This document shows positions 36,379-47,484 of a stretch of 64,000 bases of DNA, piece by piece (the stretch's first letter is position 1; every line of letters begins with the position of its first letter). Below the pieces are notes generated by a model, which saw only the letters and a program-made list of their open reading frames with translations, was not told where the DNA came from and searched no databases. Source of the DNA: Sipunculus nudus. Lineage: Eukaryota; Annelida; Sipuncula; Golfingiida; Sipunculidae. Where the stretch lies: positions 21,491,867 to 21,555,866 of the forward strand of contig CM049308.1 of NCBI GenBank assembly GCA_026874595.1, given 5' to 3'. The position numbers and the translations under genes were made by a program.

Positions 36379-37260
36379 AGTGGACAAGTTGAGACCTATG
36401 AAAGTATTTATGAATGATAAGGTAACCAGGTGACTGATTTCCTTATACGCCTTGTCTTCATATCAAGGCCAGTGTCACAGCGGCATTCCTTTAATTATAC
36501 AAATTTGATATTAAACGTTTATAACTAGCCTATTCACACGAATCTCTTGCACGGTAACAGTTTGGGGTGGGAAAAATCGTTTAATGTATCAACCTGTAGG
36601 GGGGTGTTTCAGCTTACACGGTAGTGTTCGTTGATAAGATAACATATTAGATATATATACGACAATAAATCGATAGGTCAAATGGTGTCTATATTCAGTC
36701 CTTTCATAAATTACCCCTAACAAGGTAATGCCCATAGTCCTAAGGAGTAAACTTTTGGAAACATCTAGCAATAGGTCAATGATTACATGTATAAACGTCA
36801 TTTTGTCATTTTAATAGGTGCCATCGGTAATTCCGCCGAGTGCAGGATTTAATCATAATACAAGAGAAAAGTATGGCGCATAAGTTTACAAAACTGTTCA
36901 TTCCATCTCTGTAGCAACGGCTGTCAAATCTTCCTTCTCTTCCGACTTGGTCACATAACTAGAGGGAGACCTGCTTGTGTGCCGTCAGTAAATCCAAAAC
37001 AATGAAGGAAGCATTACCATTATATACCGAGTTATAAAGGAATTTATACATACATATGCAAGCGGACAAGTTGAAACCTGTAAAAGTATTTCGCATTGAT
37101 AAGGCATTCAAGAGAGTGAATTCCTTATACGAGACTCTCCCCTTTTCTCCATATCCACGCCACGGTCACAGCGGCATTCCTTTATTTAAAGGGGCCAATC
37201 ACCTATCTGACCTTTATAAACTAAAGGTAATTCCTTGGAGCTTTCATAAGAATTGTCCTT
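36039..37260 (+). repeat. Flanking modules D and D2
   Basis: It starts with the module left block (GTTTCACTTATATTTCCTCC, GTCCCAGTCGCCC). It carries one anchor at about 36285-36420, split by (TA)n at 36332-36375, and a second at about 37053-37170 (GCGGACAAGTTGAAACCTGT, GGTCACAGCGGCATTCCTTT). Between them, 36530-36980 is collinear with 41150-41640. No 39-bp units are found. Confidence 0.75.
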
Positions 37261-38159
37261 AAAAGGTGGACATCACCGCACACAGACTGCTTGTTTTGTT
37301 TATATTAACGCGTATATATTATGATGGGGCCTGCCAAAACAATCAAAACAAATTCAGCAATGGTATCTTGGAGCAAGCCAGATAAGCCAGAGCTTTGCAA
37401 ATGGTGTTTTGCAACAAGTGACCTTTCTATCTCCGCATAGATGCAACCTACCACCTAAGGTTACATGTTATGCAATCCCATCACTAGGACAAGCCCTCTC
37501 TCCACTGAGTTGAGCTTGATCAGGCTGTCTGCAGTTAATACCATACCACAGGGAGTTTTTTTCTCTCTCCCCCCCCCCCCCCACCCCATTCTGTTGACAG
37601 ACCTGTACTATGAACTAGATGAATCTTAAAATTAACATTTTTCAGCAATGAGCAGTAACAACAGACCTCTCCCCCCACCCACTCCTTCAATACACAAGAC
37701 TAAAAACAAAATGAATCATATAATTTTAATGTTAAATAAATTCTTTTTGATAAGACTTGGACAATTTGATTTTTTAAAGAAAAAAAATTCAGAAATTTAA
37801 TCCTAATATTCAAATGTGATAAAATATTAGGATCTAATGTAAGTGCTGACAAGATTTAAGAAGATATAAATACTTTGTAGCATTTCATTCATATCTCTTA
37901 AAGTTGGCGGGGCCAAGGTGTGAATAACACTGTTAACTCAGTATTAAAATTAGAAATATTGGTCAAACTTTGTGGGATTAATTTTTAACTCACTCATGGC
38001 CATATATTTAACTTTTGAAAACTTAATTACCTTCAAACATTATTTGTTTTATGAAATGTTACTTTTTATATAACACTTACCGTAGGCCTATTTGTTCCCT
38101 TGGTGCATCACTTAATGGTTTAGCTCATGTCCATTATTCTATAATTTACAGAGTTTCAT
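37261..38159. other. Spacer with poly-C run, no gene seen
   Basis: It holds pyrimidine-rich and poly-C sequence at about 37561-37590 and AT-rich DNA after 37730. There are no recognisable coding or RNA features. Confidence 0.55.
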
Positions 38160-39126
38160 TTTTGCATGCATATTGATCATGGGGTGTTTCATCACTTCCT
38201 GCAGACTGGTGGCGTCACCTGAAATTTTTTCCCAATTTTTACTATTTATTTCTCTATTTTTGAGATCTTCAAGGATGTGGTTGCCTGTTAACAGGGCACA
38301 AATGGTTAAAATTGGACCTAGAATCTTCTTACTCGACATTCAAGGAGGGCCATGAAAAAATCTTCAGGGAAACTTGAAATTAGGTCTTTCTTACTTATAT
38401 CCTCTGAGCTATGGTGATCAGAATTACCCCTACCCCCATCCCCACACCCCCCACCAAGAATGATTTAAAATTTACCTCAAAAGCTCAACTGTTGCATTGA
38501 TCACCGTGACTCTTTGCATGCATATTCATCAAGGATTGTTTCATCAGTTCCTGCAGACTGGTGGTTAACCCTAACCTTGATTTTTTTCAAAATTTTACGC
38601 ATTTTCATAGCACAAATAGTAACAATTGCACCTAGAATCTTCTAACCTAACATCCAGGGAGGTCAATGAAAACTCTCCTTGGAAACCTGAAATTAGGTCT
38701 CTATTAACCATATCTTCTGAGCTATGCTTAAGTTCAATTGGGCACCATCTACAAAATTTGGCATTGAAAAAATTCCTTTTGTGAATGTTTTCCTAGTCAG
38801 CTGAGCGTCATGACCCCTGCGTCACTTGTTTAAGTTTTCCGCATCCTCGCATTTTATGTATAAATATACACTAATTATTGATCACTCTATTGACTGAAGG
38901 CTACATGTAAATATCTGTGAGTCATGCGAAACAGGATTTTTTGTATCAATGCCTTTATTAAAGGACAGGGTCATGGCACCATTAGGACCATCCCGGGGCT
39001 GCATTTAGTCTGGCAGAATAATTTATACAAAGTGGGTACATCGCAAAGTATAAAGTAAAAAACTTTTATTTTTAATCTTTGTCCCTTAATTTTCCTGAAC
39101 AATGATGCCACCCCGCCATTTTACCT
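38160..39126 (-). repeat. Dispersed repeat, reverse of the 32.4-33.5 kb family
   Basis: Two internal units (about 38160-38500 and 38510-38850) share GCATGCATATTGATCA or GCATATTCATCA, TTCCTGCAGACTGGTGG and TAGAATCTTCTAAC. They end at TCAGCTGAGCGTCATGACCC. The 38860-39126 stretch leads into array 3 with no gene. Confidence 0.7.
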
Positions 39127-39893
39127 CGGTCAGTGGTCAGATACATTGGGCAAGCGATGATGAAGTGGTCGGGCCTGGTCAGATGCATAGGTCCAGTGGT
39201 AAAAATGGTCAGTGGTCAGATGCATTGGTCCAGCTGTGGGGATGTGGTAATAAGTTAGATATATTGGTCAAGCGATAGGAAAGTGGTCCGTGGTCAGACA
39301 CCTAGGTCCAGTGATCAGATATACTGGTCGAGTGGTCAGATACATGTGTCCATCCGTGGGCAAATGGTCAGTGATCAGAAACATTGGTCCCGCCGTGGGG
39401 AAGTGGTAAGGTGTCAGATAAACTGGACCAGCGGTGTTGAAGTGGGAAGTGGTCAAAGACATTGGTACAGTGGTGGGGAAGTTTTCAGTGGTAAAAGGCA
39501 TTGGCCCAGTTGTGAGGAAGTGGACAGTGGTCAAATTATTTGCTACAATGGTTGGTGAAGCGGTCAGTTGTCAGATATATTGGTTTTCCGGTGTGGAAGT
39601 GGTCAGTGGTCAGAAAGATTGCCTCTGCAGTGAGAAAGGGGTTAGTGGTCAGAGACATTGCTCCAGTGGTCAATAAGTGGTCATTGGTCAAAGACATTGC
39701 TACATTGGTGGGTGAAGTGGTCAGTGGTCAGATACATTGGTATTCTGTTGTGGAAGTGGTCAGTGGTCAGAAAGATGGCTCCTGCAGTGAGAAAGTGGTT
39801 AATGGCCAGATACATTGCTCCAGCGGTCAAGGAGTGGTCATTGGACAAAGAGATTGATCCATTGGTGGGTGAAGTGGTCAGTGGTCAGACACA
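39127..39893 (+). repeat. 39-bp minisatellite array 3, about 20 degenerate units
   Basis: The GGTCAGATACATTGG-type units are more diverged than in the other arrays. A four-unit block of 156 bp (TGTGGAAGTGGTCAGTGGTC plus AGAAAGAT) occurs at about 39591 and 39746. The partner is array 5. Confidence 0.9.
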
Positions 39894-40800
39894 ATACCGA
39901 AAATGCCCCCTTAGGACACACTTGGCATCGTTCCCGATACATCAATACATTTCTGATGCGTAGCCATTGAGGAATTGCGTGAAAGTGATTCAGTGCGACC
40001 ACTAACCAGTCGTATATGGGACCACCGTCAATTATAATATAGATAATATGAATATGCATGTCATTTAAATGGATGTATAATAACCCTTTTCTCAACTTCA
40101 CGGATACATCCTCCTTTATACCGATGGATGACTTGCAATGCAACGATTAGTTTGAATTAGTCTAAACGAACGAGTTTAGATTGAATTTCGTCTTAGATAT
40201 AAGACTATGAGAGAATTGTGTATTGGCAAACACATTAATTTTAAAATTGTCCTTAATTAGGCGCATTACGCGTAGGAACATAAGTTAGATCATATTTCGT
40301 GCGTGCACATAAGCACATTCACACAAAATAAATATCTTTATAAATTGAAAAAAAGTAGCGATATATATAAAATTAGGAGTTCAAAAACATGTTATGTGAT
40401 TCTTTTGTTTATAAGACCCATTGGCATTTTATGACGTACGCCGTGCTCATAAATATGAGCAATGGCTATAAGAACGTGGATTTTGTGTATATTATACTTT
40501 ACTCATTATGCATTATACTGACAGATGTACACGAATATCCTTCATCTATGATTTGGACTTTTCAGTACGCAAACATGTTTGCGGTCGAGCAAATCTTAAG
40601 CCATTAAGACCACATAGACACGTACTGTCTCATACGCCCTCCACCCTATACACACCCACCCACCGCCCCCAAAAAGTGCCAGATACATACTTCTGCCTAA
40701 TTTGCACAATTAACCAATTAACGGAAATAGTAACATTTCTTGCGACATTTGTATGTACCTCAAACATAATATGCCCTTTTATAAATAGCATTTAACAATA
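39894..40800 (+). repeat. Flanking module X0, lacking the first anchor block
   Basis: It is collinear with the later half of module A (9440-10250): GAATATGCATGTCATTTAAA, GACTTGCAATGCAACGAT, a CGTGCTCATAAATATGAGCA block, ACAGATGTACACGAATATCC. The part from the junction to the first anchor is missing. Frames such as 40389-40607 are preserved in copy Y only because the duplication is recent. Confidence 0.75.
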
Positions 40801-40979
40801 TTTTTCACACCGTGGGAGGACCACATTCTCCCAACATAACGCATATCATGTGGCAGGTTCAGTCGGTCCCCGCTTTATAGACATTTCTGTCGGACTTATG
40901 TTATATGAAAATGGTTTTAACTTTCAAATTGGAATATATTTTTAATTTTGGAGGGATACATGATATAGGCAGAAGGAAA

Positions 40980-41110
40980 TCCGAATGGTCATATGGGGTT
41001 GGAAGTGACAATTGAATGGTCAAATGGGCTAAGGAGAGACAGAAACTGGTCAGATGGGCTCAGTAGTGTCAGTAGAATGGTTAAATGGGCATAAGAGTGG
41101 ACAGCGACAG
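40980..41110 (+). repeat. Degenerate short tandem, GAATGGTCA..TGGGC type
   Basis: Four units of about 31-37 bp, with GAATGGTCATATGGGG, GAATGGTCAAATGGGCTAAG, CTGGTCAGATGGGCTCAG and GAATGGTTAAATGGGCATAA. The TGGTCA core and similar length suggest distant kinship with the 39-bp unit. Confidence 0.65.
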
Positions 41111-41311
41111 TAGAAAAGCGAAATGGAAAACAAATTTTCAACTCGCCAATTAACACGCATCTCTTGCATGGTAATAGTATACATGGGGTTGGAAAATTGT
41201 TTTATATATCAGCATGCTGGGGGGTGTTTCACCTGTCACGATACTGCTCGTTGATAAGATAACATAATAGATATAAATGCGACAATAAATCAAAGTGTCG
41301 CCTGGTATCTA

Positions 41312-42556
41312 TATCAAGGCCTATATAAGCCGTTCATTGAATTATTATTTTTTCTTTAATAACAAAATTCTTAGAAATATTTTATTTATAATTTACCTAT
41401 ATCCTTGTAATACCTGAAGTTGTTATTAATAGAAACTTTTGAAAAAAATCTAGCAACAGGACAATTATAACATAAATAGACGTTATGACAGCATGTTTAT
41501 GCAAATGTTATTTTAAATTGGTGATATCAGTTTTATATTCCGGCGATGCAGGGTTAAATCATAATACAAGAGAAGAGACTTTGTCACATAACAATAGGGA
41601 TACTTCCTTGAGAGCGTTCAGTAAATCGAAAATAATGCAGGAATCTTTACTAATATATACTGAGTTATAAAGGAATCTTTCTCGCATATGGTAGGTATTG
41701 TTGCTTGTACACGGTTACATGGTTTAATATTTAAGCTACAGTGAACTTGCAGACTTTATGCTAGTGATATAATATATATTATGATAGTTTCAAAAAGTAC
41801 GAAAATATTCACATCCTCATCCTGATTTTGAGTGCGGTTCTGAACATTGAAAATCATGTCACTCTGACGGGGGGTTCCTGGATTATCTGGCAAGGCATGT
41901 CACTCTGACGTGACTGGGGGTTGCTGGATTATCTTACAAGGTATGTCACTCTGACATGACCGGGGGTTCCTGGATTATCTTACAAGGTATGTCACTATGA
42001 CGTGACTGGGGGTTGCTGGATTATCTGACAATACATGTCACTCTGACGTGATTTGGGGTTACTGGATTATCTTACAAGGCATGTAACTCTAATGTGACTG
42101 GGGGTTCCTAGATTATCTTACAAGGCAGTCACTCTGACGTGATTAGGGGGTTTCTGGATTATCTTACAAGGCATGTCACTCTGACGTGACTGTGGGTTCC
42201 TGGATTATCTAACAAGGCATGTCACTCTGACGTTACTAGGGGTTCCTGGATTATTTTACAAGGCATGCCACTCTGACGTGATTGGGGGGTTCCTTTCTTT
42301 ATCTTACAACTTTAATTATTTTCTCTTTCTAAGGTTCCATGTCGTTAAACAACAGTCGTATAATATCAAGATAATAGTTAAATTTACGCATTTTTCGAAC
42401 CATCTATTTCCTCTCTTTGTTCATATGCATTCATTTGACTTTGATTGAATGCTGTCGTTGGAATCATTTTTTAACTGTGACAAGATATTATGATATAATA
42501 TAATAATGTGAGCAATGAGTTCAACAGATTCCTTGACCTTTCTGAAGATGATGTCA
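41312..42556 (+). other. 1.24-kb segment absent from copy Y
   Basis: The copies align to GGTATCTAT/GGTGTCTAT at about 41310 and resume at GAAAATTG at about 42557, next to each other in Y near 57700. Module D retains the first part (for example TCTAGCAA.AGG, TTTAATCATAATACAAGAGA), so the segment is ancestral and was lost from Y. It contains the 46-bp tandem repeat and no recognisable gene. Confidence 0.8.
41855..42309 (+). repeat. 46-bp tandem repeat, about 10 units
   Basis: Units contain CATGTCACTCTGACGTGACT, then GGGGGTTCCTGGATTATCTT, then ACAAGG, with G-run length varying from unit to unit. Confidence 0.92.
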
Positions 42557-42879
42557 GAAAATTGTTTTCTGATTTGCATTCTAAGAATATATGATATTGA
42601 TCCACTGCGTACAACAACATTTAAGCAGTGTTTTCAAGTAATGTTACAATCTTTTTAACATAATTTCAAAATTGTTGGGACGGCAGCTCACTCTTAGGGA
42701 ATATCTGACCGTAGCTGCAGAGGGTACTGAATGAAGGAAATTTATCAAGCAAATTAAAGATGTGTTTTGGTGTTCCCCAAGGAAGTGTTCTCGTCATATT
42801 AATCTCTGTCGAACCGTTTTCAAACTTAAAAAGAAAGTGTGTGATGTAGGTATGATCTTGATTGTTTTTTTTCACATAA

Positions 42880-44250
42880 ATTTCTTGGGATTGTTATGCG
42901 TCCACGTCGCCAATGGTCAGACCCCAGTGGCGCAAGATATTCACGCGTTTGAGAAAACTTTTCATTATTTTTGTATATACAACCAATCAATCGACGCCCT
43001 TGCTACAAATCTGGCAACAGTTTGTTCAGTTATTTATATACCTGATACTACAGGTGAAATCAAATCACATGTCGCGTATAGCATAGTATACTGGAAAGGC
43101 AGAAAGGAGTTGACAGACTTACTTGAACTCTTCTTTAGATACATTGTGAAAGTATACCTCGGAGTTTAAGGCCAGACTGCCCCCCCCCCCCCGGTGAAAC
43201 CCAGAACCCAGGTAACACACGCACTTCGAAGTAACCATATACTGTTGAAATGAGAAACCATTTTCTAACTCACCGTATTACATGCGACTGGTCTCACTGG
43301 TAACAGTGTTGTGGGGACACCTGGATCAGGACTACGTGGTTGAAAAGCTTTCTTTATATATATTTATACAAGTGGACAAGTTGAGACCTGTAAAAGTATT
43401 TTACATTGATAAGGCATTCAAGGGACTGAATTCCTTAAAAGAGACCCACCCCTTTTCTCCATAATCAGGCCACGGTCACAGCGGCATTCCTTCATTCGAG
43501 CAAACTGGATCTTAAAATTTTATTTATAAATCTATAAGAGATAATTATCTATAAATTAAAGGACAAGAATGTAATAGATATCTGCTGCCTCTAGAACGAT
43601 CCCTGACCAAACACCTATATGTGTGTCATTATACACCGCACCTTACGTCGTGTTGATAAACATTTCCTGACGCGATTACCAATTTGTTTAAGAATATAGG
43701 CATCGAAAGCGTATCATAAATACCAGTTTGTTAAATTAAATATATACGTCATCCAATACACTTAAGGGGTGACAGCCGAGCAGAGACAGCCGAGATAATA
43801 ACCACTCGACTATCAAAACTCCTTCGATTTCGTGGGAGATAGGGGTATCCAAGATCTATGAACATGTAAAAGTTCAGGCCGATTCATCAAACCTCCTGAA
43901 AATGTGTGATATTGACAATATAGGCGCAGGGATGGACGATGAAATGCCAGAGATCACATCGAACTGTTAGGTACCAGTTTTCATGTGAGTCTATAATAGT
44001 TGGAGACCTCCCCGAAAAGAACGCATCGGCGTTCTGCCTGAAAATAGAGTATACGGTAACCGCGAAACTTCGCAACGATGGATACAATAATTCCCTCAAA
44101 CAAGCTTATATCTGTTTATATGCATGTGTTATGCGAACGTTGGGAACATTTTTGAAAAGGAAAAGTCGCTGATGCCCACACGCCAATCATAAATACACAA
44201 GCATGTTACCCGCTCTTTTGCTTATAAAAAAACGTTTCCCTTACCCATTG
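42880..44250 (+). repeat. Flanking module X1
   Basis: It has the left block (TTCTTGGGATTGTTATGCGT), a poly-C site near 43182 and the anchor at 43316-43400 (GATCAGGACTACGTGG, GGACAAGTTGAGACCTGT). It continues through ACGGTCACAGCGGCATTCCT and GCCGATTCATCAAACC to about 44250. A 135-codon frame at 42762-43169 overlaps its start. The counterpart in Y is 80 codons with a different N-terminus, and the frame covers repeat sequence, so I do not call a gene. Confidence 0.75.
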
Positions 44251-44960
44251 ATTTACCTGCATGTCATTCATACAGGTAATATAAATAGGTAATACTATGT
44301 ACAGGACCGGGAAATTCGGAAAGGAATGGACAGACTTGTATGAACACATCTTCAAATACAATAAAAAGGTAAATGTTGAACACCGACCATATAGTTAAAT
44401 ACTGTCCAATAAGCCCCCGAGACCTATTAGGCAGACTCTGCCGAAGAATTGACAATATTTACTCATATTCACCGCGTAGTATACCCCCCCCCCCCCAAAA
44501 AAAATAAATAACAGACATATACTTCTATATACTGTAAAAAATTAACTTTAACCGAAAATTCAAATTTCTTGAAACATTTGTATAGGTTCCAATCATAAAA
44601 AAGAAATGAGCCCATATATGAAATTATTTTTTTTTTTAATTTTGCACACCATTGAATCATATATGTAAATATACCATGCACATCCTTATCAGGACTACGT
44701 GACTACAAGAAGATCAATATTAAAGTACTGCAATTGGACAAGTTGAAACTTGTGACAGTATTGTTGTTGTTAAGGCATTCATAAGAGGTCTGGTGTGCAT
44801 ATCCAGACCACAGTTACAACTAGATATTAAAAAAAACCGGGAAATTTGATATAAAACGCTTCATGATTTATTTACATTAACGATAACCATCGATAATTAA
44901 TATTAATGTTAAAAATGACATATATATTAAATAGATACCAACTACAGCAGTATCTGACTA
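44251..44960 (+). repeat. Flanking module X2
   Basis: It matches 10090-10620 of module A: GGTAATACTATGTACAGGAC, GGAAAGGAATGGACAGACTT, a poly-C run near 44485, then the anchor GGACAAGTTGAAACTTGTGA and AAGGCATTCATAAGAGGTCT. The remaining bases to 45119 lead into array 4 with no gene. Confidence 0.75.
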
Positions 44961-45119
44961 TCAATGTTAACCCGACCCAACGACGCGGGACACATCTACA
45001 GAGAGGTTATGTTATTACGAGTGTTTTCGTTGTTTTCTCTTTAAAATCTTTCTAGGCTCAGCAGCGATCCTGATACGAATCCCAATAAAAAACAGTATAT
45101 GGGAGTCGATACAGGGGAT

Positions 45120-47484
45120 TGGTCACAGTCACATACATTGCTCCAGCGCTGGGGAGGTAGTCAGTGGTCAGATACATTGATCCAGCGGGGGGGGGAATAG
45201 TCAGTGGTCAGATACATTGGTCCAGCGAAGGGGGGGGGGTAGTCAGTGGCCAGATACTTTAACAGAGCGGTGGGGAAGTAGGCAGTGGTCAGATACATTG
45301 ACAGATCGGTGGGGAAGTAGTCAGTGGTCAGAAACATTGCTCCAGCGGAGGGGAAGTCGTCAGTGGTCAAATGCATTGGCTGGCCAAGCGTTGGAGAAGT
45401 AGTCAGTGGTCAGATGCATTGGCTGGCCAAGCGTTGGAGAAGTAGTCAGTGGTCATATACATTGGTCCAGCGAAGGGGAGGTAGTAAGTGGTCAGATACA
45501 TTGGCCCAGCAGTGGGAAAGTAGTCAGTGGTCTGATACATTGTTCCAACGCTGGGGAGGTTGTCAGTGGTCAGATACATTGGCCCAGCAGTGGGGAAGTA
45601 GTCAGTGGTCAGATACATTAACAGAGCGGTGGGGAGGTAGTCAGTGGTCAGATACATTGACACAGCGCTGGGGAAGTAGTCAGTGGTATGATTCATTGTT
45701 CCAACGTTGGGGAAGTAGTCAGTGGTCAGATACATTGCTCCAGTGAAGGGGAGGTAGTCAGTGGTCAGATACATATGTCCAGCCGTGGGAAAGTAGTCAG
45801 TGGTCTGATACATTGTTCCAACGCTGGCGAGGTAGTCAGTGGTCAGATACATTGGCCCAGCAGTGGGGAAGTAGTCAGTGGTCAGATACATTAACAGAGT
45901 GGTGGGGAGGTAGTCAGTGGTCAGATACATTGACAGAGCGGTGGGGAAGTAGTCAGTGGTCTGATACATTGTTCCAACGTTGCGGAAGTAGTCAGTGGTC
46001 AGATACATTGGTCCAGCGGTGGGGAAGTAGTCAGTGGTATGATTCATTGTTCCAACGTTGGGGAAGTAGTCAGTGGTCAGATACATTGCTCCAGTGAAGG
46101 GGAGGTAGTCAGTGGTCAGATACATATGTCCAGCCGTGGGAAAGTAGTCAGTGGTCTGATACATTGTTCCAACGCTGGCGAGGTAGTCAGTGGTCAGATA
46201 CATTGGCCCAGCAGTGGGGAAGTAGTCAGTGGTCAGATACATTAACAGAGTGGTGGGGAGGTAGTCAGTGGTCAGATACATTGACAGAGCGGTGGGGAAG
46301 TAGTCAGTGGTCTGATACATTGTTCCAACGTTGCGGAAGTAGTCAGTGGTCAGATACATTGGTCCAGCGGTGGGGAAGTAGTCAGTGGTCAGATACATTG
46401 GCCCAGCGGTGGGGAAGTGGTCAGGGGAATTTACATTGCTCCAGATTTTTTGGAACTATTCAGTGGTCAGATACATTGGTCCAGCGGAGGGGAAGTAATC
46501 AGTGGTCAATCACATTGGTCCAGCTGGCGATGGGGAAGTAGTCAGTGGTCAGATACATTGGCCCAGCGGTGGGGAAGTAGTCAGTGGTCTGATACATTGT
46601 GCCAACGTTGGGGAAGTAGTCAGTGGTCTGATACATTGTTCTAAAGTTGGGGAGGTAGTCAATAGTCAGATACATTGGCCCAGCGGTGGGGAAGTAGTCA
46701 GTGGGCAGATACATTGGTCCAGTGGTTGAGAAGTGGTCAGTGGTCAGATACATTGGTCCAGTGGTTGAGAAGTGGTCAGTGGTCAGATACATTGGCCAAG
46801 CGGTGCGGAAGTGGTAAGGGGCATTTACATTGCTCCAGATTTTTTGGAAGTATTCAGTGGTCAGATACATTGGTCCAGCGGAGGGGAAGTAGTCAGTGGT
46901 CAAATACATTGGTCCAGCGGGCGATGGGGAAGTAGTCAGTGGTCAGATACATTGGCCTAGCGGTGGGGAGGTAGTCAGTGGTCTGATACATTGTTCTAAC
47001 GTTGGGGGAAGTAGTCAGTGGTCAGATACATTGGTCCAGCGGTGGGGAAGTAGTCATTAGTCAGATACATTGGTCCAGTGGTTGGGAAGTGGTCAGTGGT
47101 CAGATACATTGGTCCAGCGGGCGATGGGGAAGTAGTCAGTGGTCAGATACATTGTCCAATTCTGGGAAAGTGGTTAGTGGTCAGAAACAATTGTCCACTG
47201 GTGGCGAACTGGTCAGTAGTCAGGTACATTGGTCCAGTGGTGGGGAAGTGGTCAGTAGTCAGATACATTGGTCCAGTGATGAGGAAGTGGTCAGTAGTCA
47301 GGTACATCGGCCCAGCGATGGGGAAATGATCAGTGGTCAAATAAATTGGTCCAGTGATGGGAATATGTCAGTGGTCAAATACATTGGTCCAGTGATGGGA
47401 ATAGGTCAGTTCTTAGATACATTAGTTACGCGGTTGGGATGTGGTCAGTGGTCAGACACCTTTGTCCAGCTCTGGGTAAGTGAT
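45120..47484 (+). repeat. 39-bp minisatellite array 4, about 60 units
   Basis: Canonical units in + orientation. The minus-strand frame 45403-46398 (331 codons) and many + strand frames are read-through of the 13-codon unit. It contains a 351-bp perfect tandem duplication and two units with CATTGCTCCAGATTTTTTGG. It ends at the shared junction TAAGTGATCCAACATATTTT. Confidence 0.95.
45688..46389 (+). repeat. Apparently perfect tandem duplication, 2 x 351 bp
   Basis: Nine consecutive units are duplicated with no difference that I can see. The block runs from ATGATTCATTGTTCCAACG to the next occurrence of the same variant at 46039. Copy Y has the block once. Confidence 0.9.

Noticed and set aside
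42762-43169. 135-codon frame partly shared with 58274-58516
   Set aside because: The two copies belong to a recent duplication, so similarity is expected. N-termini differ, the frame overlaps the dispersed module, and no domain is recognisable.
45403-46398. 331-codon minus-strand frame of MYLTTDYFPTAGP-like repeats
   Set aside because: Read-through of array 4. It loses 117 codons in the partner copy through a 351-bp repeat-number change.
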